A DNA stretch of 64,000 nucleotides from Capsicum annuum (GCF_002878395.1 NC_061115.1:96897518-96961517); one strand, 5' to 3'; numbered from the stretch's first letter, positions 1-10,668 are shown. Notes: generated by a model from the letters alone, not told the origin. Program-made: numbers and translations.

Positions 1-97
1 GACAGACCTCTTGTTCGGGTAAAATATTAATTCTTCCATACAGTCACTATGCTATTCAAAAATTCTTTTATATTTCAGTTGGTGCTTTGGTTTGGTA
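1..97 (+). mobile_element. EPRV leader fragment, plus orientation
   Basis: This stretch matches 12,765-12,861, part of the viral intergenic leader in plus orientation, by eye with few differences. At 97/98 it switches abruptly to movement-protein sequence in minus orientation. The same leader sequence also occurs inverted at about 430-600. It is therefore the cut end of another viral copy that extends left of the window. Confidence 0.8.
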
Positions 98-335
98 ACA
101 CATCAATATCTTTTTTATTCAATAATTTTATAATTTATTTGTCAGCATTCAAAGCAATAGATTGCTCAGTGCTTTTTATTATCTGCTTATATTTAAATTT
201 ATCAAGAAAGCCATATTCATAAATGGTTTTTATATCTACTTAAGGAATAGTTCATTTATTTAGCAGATTCATATTTTGAGGTAGATCAATTTCTTCAAGT
301 TTAGTACTTTTCGTACTAACTTCTCCCATATCCAT
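98..335 (-). pseudogene. EPRV ORF1 start, second partial copy (movement protein N-terminus)
   Basis: Direct repeat of 8,214-8,452. The start codon is the complement of 333-335. It has in-frame stops and ends at 98, where the sequence joins an oppositely oriented leader fragment. It exists because copy A is terminally redundant, reading once around the circular viral genome and into ORF1 again. It cannot encode a product. Confidence 0.8.
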
Positions 336-346
336 TTATAAAAAAC

Positions 347-850
347 TTCATATCTATGCCATATACTTCAGATCTATTATTATTATTATTATTATTAAAT
401 AGCAGGATCTTGTCAGGCGCGGGTAAGCCACGGCACCTGCCAGACCAACTTTCAAATATCGGATTAAGCCATATTTGGAGTACCGAACCAAAGCACCAAC
501 CGAAATATAAAAGAATTTTCAAATAGCTTAGTGACTCTATGGAAGAATTAATCTTTTATAAGAACAAGGGGCCTGTCAGATATTTAATATACTTATGTAA
601 AACCTATGTGTCAAGAAGTTCTGATTGTGCAAATAGATGCCCTTTTCTTCATCTTTTGTGGGCTAAAGAGGCACAACTTACTAGACGTAGTCACAAAGAC
701 AAAGCCAACATAAGCCATATTAAACTCGATTATACCACCATTTTGGAACAAAGTCAAGAAAATATAGAAAAATTTCTTCATATTTTGATAGAGACTAGAT
801 CTTTCATAGTTACTAAGTAAGAGAAATTAGATCTCTGGCATAGATATGAA
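347..850 (-). promoter_or_regulatory. EPRV leader: long stem enclosing the primer-binding region (shunt-type structure)
   Basis: In viral sense the leader begins its stem with TTCATATCTATGCC (850-837) and closes with the perfect complement GGCATAGATATGAA (360-347). AGATCT blocks inside both arms add pairing. In the undamaged leader end at 8,464-8,513 a further block, ACTATGAAAG, complements CTTTCATAGT on the 5' arm. The loop of roughly 480 nt holds the primer-binding site and small ORFs. The stem closes 11 nt before the ORF1 start at 335. In plant pararetroviruses such a hairpin supports ribosome shunting. That function is inferred here from layout only. Confidence 0.65.
377..397. repeat. (ATT)n microsatellite replacing the primer-binding site
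   Basis: An uninterrupted ATT run sits where the intact leader at 8,516-8,536 has the tRNA-Met primer-binding site. Viral sequence continues on both sides: the movement-protein leader below 376 and the GGATCTTGTCAGGCG motif from 405. About 20 bp of leader were lost compared with the other copy. Confidence 0.85.
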
Positions 851-856
851 AGGTTT

Positions 857-868
857 TTAGCCGGACAT
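857..868 (-). promoter_or_regulatory. Three-codon leader sORF just upstream of the stem
   Basis: On the minus strand ATG-TCC-GGC-TAA occupies 868-857. Its stop lies 6 nt before the stem base at 850. A very short ORF ending about 5-10 nt before a large leader hairpin is the recognised shunt take-off arrangement in plant pararetroviruses. In the plus-strand copy the ATG has become GTG (about 12,455-12,470), so this copy preserves the older state. Confidence 0.6.
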
Positions 869-1094
869 AGTCACGACTGGAAGGAAAGAAGAAGTATTAG
901 AAGTACTTCAAAAGAAAATGAATAATTACCTTAATAATGGCTGGATGCAAGGCCGAAATAGTAGATAACGGTGCTAGTGCCTTCTTATTTAACTTTAGGA
1001 CAATATACAACAGGAGAGAAGGGAGAGCTTGGCTAAAGAGAGAAAATGAAATAAAGAAAATAAAAACTTATGCCCCTTTAACATAATAAGGCAT

Positions 1095-1106
1095 CTATAT
1101 ATAAAA
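1095..1106 (-). promoter_or_regulatory. EPRV promoter TATA box
   Basis: TTTTATATATAG on the minus strand lies about 85 bp downstream of the ORF2 end and about 230 bp before the leader stem, where a pregenomic-RNA promoter is expected. The plus-strand copy keeps the same box at 12,217-12,230, and the flanking 3'-side motif (TTATTATGTTAAAGGGGC) is also shared. Confidence 0.6.
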
Positions 1107-1191
1107 GTAAAAAACATCTTGTACAGTATTTTTGGGTCCCTGTGCACAATGTTTTTACTATTACATGGGTCCCATAGGTGGGGCCTTGCTG

Positions 1192-2651
1192 TTATATTTT
1201 GTCTTTTCCTTTTGATGAGTAGAGGAATGCCTCAATATCTTCTATTTCTTCATTGCTGAGGATGTTGTCTGGTGGAAGTGGTTGAGATTCCTGAATATCT
1301 CCAGATTCAACTGCTTCTTCACTTGTAAGGCTTTTCATTGAGGTATCCGAACATTTTTCTACAGTTTTTAGTAGATTTTTCCGAACTTCGGCCAAATAAT
1401 TCTCAATCATCTCTAGTTTGTCTCGTCATACATAGAGAGTCTTCTAGAAATATAACTAAAATTTTTATCTTCCGCAACCTTATTCAAGGAAGCAGTAGTA
1501 TATTCAACAATTTTGCTATTAATATAATCAACTAATTCCTTCCCATGTGGAATTTTTGTAAGGTGGTCTTTTCTTGTTAACTTGTCCCAAAAATTAGTAT
1601 AGAATACCCTATATAGTCCGGGTATTTGTTCTTTCATATATCCAAATTCAATATTCTATTTATGTATCCATGGAATAGAGAATTCAATGAAGAAATACAT
1701 CCGATCGATCTTATCTAAATTAAATACATGATCAAAATGATATAATTCTGTCAGGAAAGGTGAAACTTTAATCCATTCTTTATATAGATGCAAATATTCT
1801 ACTGGTAGAATTTTAATTGTAGGGTTATGATACGACCACTACTGAATGAACCAATTGGGGATTGGGCCTTCAAAAACTTTAGCGCAGACCTTTATAAACC
1901 ATGTCTGTTTGTGTTTAATATTATTACAGTATAAAGTCTGGGTAAAAGCCTTCATATAGTCCCAATAGGTAAAGGAAATTTTTAAACCTTTCATAGTCAT
2001 GGTTTTTTCGGACATGGATGTTGTTCCCCAATCTTCTATTGATATGAGCTTTTTTTATCACCATCTTGGAATATCCATGAACATGTTCTGTTGTTTCGCT
2101 CATTTGGTGATGTTCTATCTCAATGCTTCTACTGAACACTAGAATAGATTCATAATAAGCTTTCATCTTATACGATTCTCCTGCAAAATAGAGGTTAGTC
2201 AATAAATATTTTTGGAGGAGTTTCCATGGATCATTATGTTTTCATATTTGAGAGTTTTCGACGAGAAGTATCAATTCTTATTTTTCAAGTTTTTCATAGT
2301 TTGGCCTATCCGCAGCGTTTTGTTTGCAACTGAAGCAAACGAATCAGTTTGCTTAGCAGACATATATGATTGTATTTGCTCAAATAATGGATAATCCTCT
2401 GGAATGTCCTCTAGATGGATCGAGTTGCCTATATGCGGTGTTTTTGAAGATGATTCTACAATTTGTGGAATTTTCACATTTACCAGACTTCTATTTCCTT
2501 ATTGTAATACTGGGAAATTGGAAGACGAAGAAGCATAATTAGATGATGAAGAAACGGAGTTTCTTTCTCTAAAGGAAGAGTATCTCCTGCCTTGGGTTCT
2601 GCCGCCTTTTCCTTGCCTACCTGCAATTAGTCAGGGTGGATCTGTACTCAT
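1192..2651 (-). pseudogene. EPRV ORF2, unknown function (broken)
   Basis: The start codon at 2,651-2,649 lies 15 nt after the end of ORF1 (2,667). The N-terminus is basic and Gly/Arg/Ser-rich. A middle block reads EDIPEDYPLFEQIQSYMSAK, and a later block contains GLYEGFYPDF. The C-terminus is acidic and ends at 1,192 (SSKGKDKI). Stops and frameshifts cut it into pieces near 2,510, 2,270, 1,920, 1,640 and 1,412. Its length of about 480 codons and its place after a polyprotein fit florendovirus ORF2, whose function is unknown. I see no reliable match to the caulimovirus transactivator. Confidence 0.7.
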
Positions 2652-2666
2652 GCAGCATGAAGTAGA

Positions 2667-3508
2667 TTAGAATTTATCAAATGATGAGTTAATATCAGAC
2701 CAATCAATTTCATCTCTAATATCGTCAAAATTAGAAAGAAATAAATCTTCTTATATCATATTATGGATGAATTTTTCTAATATGATAAAATGAACATCTT
2801 CATTTAAAGGAATGCATTTTATAATAGTAATTATTATTTTTTTCAGAAAGAAAATATGTGTAAAAATTCATTTTAGTCATTCAAGTATTCCCTAGACAGG
2901 AAGTCAGGTAAAGAGTTTTCACTACCATTTTTATACTGTATTTTAAAATCAAAGGGGGCTAAATGAGCTTGCCACCTTGCAAAAATCAATTTAGAAGAAT
3001 CATTCTTAAAATATTTATCAAACATGTATTTAAATGATTGAGCATCAGTTCTAATGATAAATTTTTGGTTATATACATTATCTTGGAATTTTAAAACATT
3101 TTAAACAATAGTCAACATTTCATGAGCTACAGAGGTGTACTTTTTTTTACTTTTAGACCATTTTCCAGATTGAAATCTAACCAAACATTCAACATTATTA
3201 TGAGGATTGACTTTAAGTATTCCTCCATAACCAATATTTGAAGCATCAGTTTCAACTATTTTTAACCAAGCTGGATTAGCTAAGGTTAAACAAGGCAGAG
3301 TTGTAACACGTTTTTTGATTAATCTTACTAGATCGGTGTGGACATGATTCCAAGGCCTTTTGTGATATTTATTTAATCTATCATATAAATGAGCTAAATC
3401 TCTAGATAAATTCTGATAAAATGGAGAAATATAGTTAAGACTTCTTAGAAATTGCTGCAATTGAGTTTTATTAGTAATAATATCAGAGAATTTTTCAGTA
3501 AAGTTCAT
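2667..3508 (-). pseudogene. EPRV ORF1 RNase H region and C-terminal tail (broken)
   Basis: Continues the polyprotein after reverse transcriptase. The 3,508-3,101 segment carries the viral TDAS/GYGGIL motif of RNase H (first catalytic Asp in ETDAS) and a SVAHEMLTIV segment. Lower on the strand come DAQSFKYMF and a QAHLAPFDF motif, then an acidic tail ending at 2,667. A stop follows HEMLTIV near 3,101 and others lie in the tail. It would remove the RNA template and mature primers during replication; here it is dead. Confidence 0.85.
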
Positions 3509-3511
3509 AGC

Positions 3512-4546
3512 TCATTGTATAGGTTCAATTGTTCCTCGACAAATATTATGTCCTAAAAATCGAATATTTGTTTGGAACAAACACAGTTTAGTTTTAGAAG
3601 TAACCAAACCATTTTGTATCACGATTTGTTTGAAAATATTCAGATGTTTGAAATGCAATTCTATTGTTTTTGAAAAAATAAGAATATCATCAATATATAC
3701 AATTATAAAATCCATATAGGCATTAAATATATCATTCATGATTTTTTGAAATTCATAAGGAGCATTTTTTAAACCAAATGGCATAACATTCCACTCATAC
3801 TGTCCAAAAGGGACATTAAAGACAATTCTATAAGTATGCCTTTTGTCAATTTGAATCTGCCAATAACCAGATTTTAGATAACATTTTGAAAATATATTGG
3901 CATCATATAATCTAGATAGTTGGTCCCTTTTATTAGGTATTGTATACCTAATTCATTTTAAAACTTTATTCAGAGGTTTATAATTAATTACTAATCTTGG
4001 CGTACCTCGTTCTTTTTCTGCAGCATTATTGACATAGAAAGTAGTACAAGACCAAGGGGATTTTGAGGGTTTTATGAGACCCTTGTGCAAGAGGCCATCT
4101 ATCTATTTTTTACAGAATCCTACTAACTCTATATTCATTTGGCAGGGTCTGAATTTCGTCGGAATATTATCTTCTCTAAAATCATCTTCATAAAGAAGAG
4201 AAACAATATGCTCTTTGCGAGCCCAAAAGGCATTTGGGTGGTCAACACAAATATCAACAATCAATTGATTAGATATCAATTTTATTTTTTCCTGAATTTT
4301 TACAGTATTCATTGTATTATGAATATTCATACTCATCATTTCAAGATGTAAAAAATTCACATATTTTTTCTTCATATCAATCAAAGCATTTATGTCTCGT
4401 ATTTCTGGATCTGTAAAAAAAAGGATAGGAAATTTCTTGATTTTCATAAGTAACCTTGAAACCTTTAGCATCAATATGCTGTAAGGATAAATAGCATTTA
4501 TAAAAGGCGTTCCTAAAATAATAGGAGGATATAATTGATTTTTCAC
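3512..4546 (-). pseudogene. EPRV ORF1 reverse transcriptase (broken)
   Basis: The 4,546-4,103 stretch holds the N-terminal part, with a GTPFINAIYPY motif linking protease to RT. The 3,784-3,512 stretch begins MPFGLKNAPYEFQ and contains the catalytic box VYIDDIL, so the YIDD aspartates survive. The region between, 4,100-3,785, carries several stops. RT would copy pregenomic RNA to DNA in the cytoplasm. The plus-strand copy of this region (8,800-9,945) is better preserved. Confidence 0.9.
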
Positions 4547-4674
4547 TAAGAAAAAGAAATGCAGAATGCAAAAATTATTTCTATAGATATGTGCATGAGG
4601 TAATTTATAGTTAATATCAAGAGAGTGACCAGATGCGTTGTTTTTTGAAAATATCTAGTCGGAATTAAACCCTC

Positions 4675-4947
4675 CTAAATGCTGCTAACATCAGCACCGC
4701 TATCAAACATAGCCACATTAGTTACAAAAAAATTGTTATTAAACAAGATAGTACAATTTATATACCATTTATGGGAAGTAACAATTTGCATCATACCCAA
4801 AAAGAAATTATTTTTTACATCAATATCACGAATAATTTGATTGTTAGAATTTTTAGCAATTTTTTCTTTTCCTTTGGAACTGGAAATAATATCAATTTGA
4901 GAAATATTTAAAATTCTATAATCAACAATCATTTGATTTTGTTTCAA
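4675..4947 (-). pseudogene. EPRV ORF1 aspartic protease
   Basis: Retropepsin-like protease segment with the active-site motif MFDSGADVS near the end of the open stretch, preceded by the hydrophobic strand FFVTNVA. A stop follows shortly after the motif. The protease would release coat protein and polymerase from the polyprotein. The active-site Asp is intact here but changed in the plus-strand copy. Confidence 0.85.
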
Positions 4948-4962
4948 AGAAATAGTTTCCTT

Positions 4963-6700
4963 TTAAAAATTTTTAACTTCTATTTTCAAATCATCAAGAG
5001 ACGTACCTTTACCTGGTGTTTGACTAATGGCAAGACGTCTATTAACTTCAGTTAAAGAGTAGGGCATAATATCGATAACAGATTCAGTATTTTTCTTAAC
5101 ATATTTTCTATCAGCAGTCTTTGAAGTGCTAGGTTGTGAAGAAGCAAGATCAATAATTTTTTGATGAAGCTTTTCATCAATCACTTCTTTTAATAATTCT
5201 AAAGCACTATCAATAGTAATTACTTGAACATTTAAATCTAAATCTTCAAACGGGGATTGCAATTTATAAAAAGTATTTTCACAATCACAAACATTATTAT
5301 TACAATCAGTGCAAGCATTAGCATAAGGTTTTTCATGAATCCCAATGTCAGTTGAATCAGGTAATTCAACATCATTTTCAGATTTAGATTCATAATCAAA
5401 TTCGGAACCAGAAGTATATAACAAACCATAAACCCTATCATGAATCTCATAAGAAAGTCCTAAGGACTTGAGTTTTTGAAGTTTACAATTTGGAGCAATT
5501 TGACCAAATTGACCACAATTGTAACACTTGATTTTTGATAAGTCTCTCTTAGACCTATTTTTCATAAATCTAGTAGACTTACGATGGGTTTTTCTAGCTT
5601 CACTCTCTTCTTTGGATATATGTCTAGATCTCCTTTTTCTATAGGGTTTATCTGGGTCATTGGGTTTTATTTGTCTATGACCCCTTTTCTAGAGGTAGAA
5701 ATAGAATTTTCCAGACCAAATTGTCCACAAAAATCACCTAATTGGGATCTTTCTTTAAGCCTGTCAAGCTTAATTGTTCGGGATAATTTTAAATCATTAC
5801 AAATCTTTAGACCTTCTTCGGTACAAGCTGCTATAAGCTAACCATAAGTGAAATCTGTCCAAAGAATTATACCATATTGACCCTTGATTGATTTTCAACC
5901 CTTTCAGCAAAAAGAGGTGAAAGTCCATCTATAAATCTAGCCTTCCAATGTTCAAACCTAGATTCGGGTAAATCCATAATCCTACTAATAAAAGTATCTT
6001 TGTACCATCTGAATTCTCCTAAATGCCTACATCTGAGACCATTTAAGAGGGTATGAGTGTTTTTATGTTGGTTGGTGAATCTACCTCCAAATTGTTGAAT
6101 AATAGTTAGCATAAGGGTATATACATCATCTTCTCTACCTTAAGGTAATTCTCTACCTAGGTTTTCAATACCAGGCAACATATTTTTGGCTTCAAATATT
6201 TTATTTCTTTCTTCATTAGAAAGAAAATTATCCTACCAACCACGAAGTTGGCCAGTAAAACTTGCAACAATCATTTTATAAATAGTAGCATCTGTTCAAA
6301 CAGGGTTACCCTCAATATCTTTAGGACTAGAGACTTTTGCAATAGTAGATTACATTAGCATGCAATGGACTAATATAGATAATTGTCTTTCAGATAATCC
6401 ATCTAAGTTCCATTCATATATATTTTCTCCACTATAAGACGTGTTTGTCAATGACCAATCTCTTTCCTCTATCAGGACATCTTGAGGAGTTGGTCTTGGA
6501 TAATAGGCAATTTGAATACGGGGAATATCAACATATTTTTTCCCCGGTTGTTTTCTTACCAATCCTCTAAGTTTATTTAACTCTGGGTGGATTTCTGCCC
6601 TTATATTTGAAATAAGAGTTGGCTTAATATTATCAAAGTTATTAGAAAGAGATTCAATTGTATCCACAAAATTATTGGACAGATCCATAGGTTTTATATT
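4963..6700 (-). pseudogene. EPRV ORF1 coat protein region with zinc knuckle (broken)
   Basis: Several open pieces, 6,688-6,350, 6,112-5,867 and 5,565-4,963, cover a coat protein. The first has a coiled N-terminal part and EWNLDGLSERQ, typical of this region in caulimovirids. The second holds the capsid core (SRFEHWKARFIDGL). The third starts with the knuckle CYNCGQFGQIAPNC, where the usual CCHC histidine is glutamine, then an acidic stretch. Stops and frameshifts lie near 6,230, 6,140, 5,830 and 5,570. The coat protein packages viral DNA and RNA. Confidence 0.85.
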
Positions 6701-7372
6701 TAAACTAGCAAATTTCTTTTCAAGTAATTTTTCAATCTGTTCTAAATCAGAGGGTTTTTCTAATCCTTGGATATCAAGAGGTCTTTAAATATGAGGCTTA
6801 ACTGTCAAATCTTCTATTTTGCATTCTGAGTTAGAAGCAGTATCAGATGACTTTTGACTATCGCTTAGCTTCTTAGTCAAATCCGTCATGATATCTAGTT
6901 TTTTTATCAGGAGAAGAAATATGTTCTCCAAGAACTTTCACATAAAGACTCAAATAGTTATTTTGAGCAATTAGACTATTTATTTCTGAAATAGTGATTT
7001 TTCCAACGTCATCATCTACGAATTTTTGAAAAGCAGAGAAGGTTATACCAGTATTGTTGGGTAATATGAAAGCTGATTGAGGTGGGTAAATAGTCTGTGT
7101 TACAGTACCATCTGCATTTTAATATGACCTTTCAATAATTTTTACATATAAAGGCAAATATATAGACATAAACCATGGCACAAAGCAAACAATTTGATTA
7201 TGCAATGCATACATTTCATAAAATTCTTCAGAAATATTTTTCAATTCAGCAGAACTATAGGTTTCAAAAAACCATGTTCTAAACATTTTCTATTTTTTAG
7301 AAAAAATTTCTCTTTCAGTATAATTTCTGGCTTGTGAATCAGGACTAAAATCAATTAGGTGAGGAATCGTGA
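6700..7372 (-). pseudogene. EPRV ORF1 linker between movement and coat protein (decayed)
   Basis: Minus-strand sequence contiguous with the polyprotein but with frequent stops and no long open frame. Fragments such as FPLYVKIIERSY and an acidic, Ser-rich stretch can be read. I recognise no domain. By position it joins the movement-protein and coat-protein parts of ORF1. Confidence 0.5.
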
Positions 7373-8452
7373 TTAACAAGAATTAACATCAAACTCCATT
7401 TCCAAGGGAGTGGGGTTATCCCTATCTGGGATATTATTATTATCTTGAACTATATTTGTTTTAGGATTAATTTTAATTTTTTCAATATTTTTGAATAGAG
7501 TATGCAAATCTGCAAAATTTAAAGTATGTAAGGATGCAACGCGACTTCTAGCTAGATCGTATACTAGTTCAACTAGAGAGATATGATGCATAGTAGGTAA
7601 CATTCTAGGTATAAAAAAGGAATTTCGATTATAAACGGTAGAATTATCGTCAAATTGAAGACAAATTCTTTCGTCTGTGTTTTGACTACATGAGCTAACT
7701 CTGAATTTGTCACATCCTTCGCAAGTTATTTTGGAGAAATGACTGAATTTCAGAACCATATTTTTGGGAAGTTAATCTCATCCCATCTAATAGGTCTCCT
7801 TGTAGTGACCTTGGATTTTGCAAAATTGGTCTCAATAAGCAAAGTATAATCAGAAGCATCTTCAATTAATTTACATCAAAGATTTAAAGTAGATAATAAA
7901 TGATAATAAATACGATAAGATAAACATATAAGTTCAGATCTAGGCGCATAATTATAGCCATGAGTTTTCACATTCAAAGTTAAGCATCAAGAATATTCTT
8001 ATCAGTCAAAGATAGTTGTAAATTTGGCTGAGTGTTAAAATATACTAGACCATATGCCATAGTAGATTCTATAGATCCCATCAGCGATTGTCTAAAATTT
8101 AAATTTCTAGCACCGTGCAGTGCAGCTAGAAAGGTTTCTGGAAGTCCTTTCAAAGTTAAAGGTTTAAACGCGATTTGCACTAAACTAATATGCACAAAAT
8201 TATATCGATTTTTAAACACATCAATATCTTTTTTATTCAATAATTTTATATTTATTCGTCAGCATTCAAAGCAATAGATTGCTTAGTGGTTTTTATTATC
8301 TGCTTATATTTAAGTTTTTCAAGAAAGTCATATTCATAAATGGTTTTTATATCTACTTGAGGAATAGTCCATTTATTTAGCAGATCCATATTTTAAGATA
8401 AATCAATTTCTTCAAGTTTAGTACTTTTCGTACTAACTTCTTCCATATCCAT
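7373..8452 (-). pseudogene. EPRV ORF1 movement protein (30K superfamily, broken)
   Basis: The start codon is at 8,452-8,450, just after the leader. The 8,240-7,980 stretch carries the caulimovirid movement-protein block: ARNLNFRQSLMGSIEST, then LVYFNTQPNLQLSL, matching the family's conserved pattern of a basic helix followed by G-x-VYF and a SLTD turn. A second open piece, 7,759-7,373, begins after a break and is rich in Cys near its start. Movement proteins enlarge plasmodesmata for cell-to-cell spread. In-frame stops occur near 8,395 and 8,250, so no product is possible. Confidence 0.85.
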
Positions 8453-8515
8453 TTATAAAAAACTTCATATCTATGCCATAGACTTCAGATCTATTATATA
8501 ATTACTATGAAAGTT

Positions 8516-8532
8516 CCTAGGCTCTGAAACCA
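8516..8532 (-). promoter_or_regulatory. EPRV tRNA-Met primer-binding site
   Basis: On the minus strand TGGTTTCAGAGCCTAGG occupies 8,532-8,516. It matches the plant pararetrovirus consensus for initiator tRNA-Met (TGGTATCAGAGC) with one mismatch. It lies 64 nt upstream of the ORF1 start and inside the loop of the leader stem. It is the only intact primer-binding site in this EPRV cluster. Confidence 0.8.
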
Positions 8533-8568
8533 GAATAGAAGGATCTTGTCAGGCGTCGTGGAACTATC

Positions 8569-9945
8569 TTGATTAATAACGAATTTTTTGTAACTAATGT
8601 GGCTATGATTAATAGTGGTGCTGATGTTAGTTGCATTCAGGAAGGTTTAATTCCAACTAGATATTTTCAAAAAACAACGCATATAGTCAAATCTACATCT
8701 GTTCATTATTTTGATATTAACTATAAACTACCTCATGCACATATCTGTAGAAATAAGATTTGCATTCCGTATTTCTTTTTCTTAGTGAAAAATCAGTTAT
8801 ATTCTTCTATTATTTTAGGAACGCCTTTTATAAATACTATTTATCCTTACACACATATTGATGCTAAAGGTTTCAAGGCTACTTATAAAAATCAAGAAAT
8901 TTCTTATCCTTTTGTTACAGATCTAGTAACACGAGACATAAATGCTTTGATTGATATGAAGCAAAAACATGTGAATTTTTTACAGCTTGAAATGATGAGT
9001 AATATAATGAATTCTGTGAAAATTCAGGAAAAAATAAAATTGATATCTAATCAATTTATTGTTGATATTTGTGCTGATCACCCAAATGCTTTTTGGACTT
9101 GCAAAGAGTATATTGTTTCTCTTCCTTATGAAGATGATTTTAGAGAAGATAATATTCCGATGAAATCTAGACCCTGCCAAATGAATACAGAGTTAGTAGG
9201 ATCCTGTAAAAAAGAGATAGATGGTCTCTTGCACAACGGTCTCATAAAACCCTCAAAATCCCCTTGGTCTTGTACTGCTTTCTATGTTAATAATGCTGCT
9301 AAAAAAGAATGAGGTACGCCAAGATTAGTAATTAATTATAAACCTCTAAATAAAGTTTTAAAATGAATTAGGTATCCAACACTTAATAAAAGGGACCAAC
9401 TATCTAGATTATATGATGCCAATATATTTTCAAAATTTGATCTAAAATCTGGTTATTGGCAGATTCAAATTGATAAAAGGCATACTTATAGAACTGCCTT
9501 TAATGTCCCTTTTGGACAATATAAGTGGAATGTTATGCCATTTGGTTTAAAAAATGCTCTTTCTGAATTCCAAAAAATCATAAATGATATATTTAATGCC
9601 TATATGGATTTTATAATTGTATATATTGATGATATTCTTGTGTTTTCAAAAAACAATAGAACTGTATTTCAAAGTTTTGAATATTTTCAACAAATCGTGA
9701 TACAAAATGGTTTGGTTATTTCTAAAACTAAAATATGTTTGTTCCAAACAAATGTTCGATTTTTAGGACATAATATTTGTCGAGGAACAATTGAACCTAT
9801 ACAACGAGCTATGGACTTTGCTGAAAAATTTCCTGATATTATTACTGATAAAACTCAATTGCAGCGATTTCTAGGAAGTCTTAACTATATTTCTCCATTT
9901 TATCAAACCCTATCTAGAGATTTAGCTCCTTTATATGATAGATAA
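8569..9945 (+). pseudogene. EPRV copy B protease and reverse transcriptase (stops)
   Basis: One frame runs from 8,569 to 9,945 with in-frame stops at 9,310-9,312, 9,364-9,366 and the last codon. The protease motif reads INSGADVSC: the catalytic Asp of DSGAD has become Asn. The link GTPFINTIYPY is present. RT blocks include FDLKSGYWQIQI, MPFGLKNALSEFQ and the catalytic VYIDDILVFS. The frame is otherwise long and well conserved, so few mutations have built up relative to copy A. Confidence 0.92.
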
Positions 9946-10653
9946 AAAAAGAATCACAAAAGGCCTTGGACTCAAGTCCACATCGATCTGGTAAGCTTAA
10001 TCAAAAAACGTGTTGCAACTCTACGTTGTTTAACCTTAGCTAATCCATCTTGGTTAAAAATAGTTAAAACTGATGCTTCAAAAATTGGTTATGGAGGAAT
10101 ACTTAAACAAGTCAATCCCCATAAAAATGTTGAAGGTTTGGTTAGATTTCATTTTGGAAAATGGTCTGAAAGTCAAAAACATACGCCATTGTGGCTCATG
10201 AAATGTTGACTATTGTTAAATGCGTTTTACAATTCCAAGATGATTTATATAACAAAAAATTTATCATCAAGACTGATGCTCAATCAGTTAAATACATGTT
10301 TGATAAAGATTTTAAGCATGATGCTTCTAAATTGATTTTTGCAAGGTGGCAAGCTCACTTAGCCCCCTTTGATTTTGAAATACAATATAAAAAGGGTAGT
10401 GAAAACTCTTTACTTGACTTCCTGTCTAGGGGATATTTGAATGATTAAAATGAATTTTTAAACATATTTTATTTCTGAAAAAACAACAATTACTATTATA
10501 AAATGCATTCCTTTAAATGAAGATATTCATTTTATCATATTAGAAAAACTCATCCATAATATGATAAAAGAAGATTTATTTCTTCCTAATTTTGAAGATA
10601 TTAGAGATGAAATTGATTTGTCTGATATTGATTCATCTTTTGATAAATTCTAA
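9946..10653 (+). pseudogene. EPRV copy B RNase H and ORF1 C-terminus (broken)
   Basis: Continues the RT frame past a stop near 9,943. It shows the KTDASKIGYGGIL motif, then a frameshift near 10,185. A new frame, 10,191-10,448, has AHEMLTIVK, KTDAQSVKYMF and SLLDFLSRG, and a stop at 10,446-10,448. A tail of about 65 acidic codons (EDIRDEIDLSDIDSSFDKF) ends with TAA at 10,651-10,653, 15 nt before ORF2. Confidence 0.87.
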
Positions 10654-10668
10654 TCTACTTTGTGCAGC

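Larger units (their letters stand above)
98..8556 (-). mobile_element. Endogenous pararetrovirus, copy A (over unit length, degraded)
   Basis: Minus-strand integrated Caulimoviridae genome. Read from 8,556 downward it shows leader and primer-binding site, 30K-type movement protein, coat protein with a zinc knuckle, aspartic protease, reverse transcriptase, RNase H, a second ORF, the intergenic promoter/leader, and again the leader end and movement-protein start. The stretch 98-410 repeats 8,214-8,546 directly. Shared landmarks are 8,117-8,136 bp apart, which gives a unit genome of about 8.1 kb. There is no integrase, as expected for this family. Stops and frameshifts interrupt every ORF. One polyprotein plus one extra ORF resembles florendoviruses; solendoviruses are the main alternative. 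The family is secure and the genus is inference. Confidence 0.93.
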
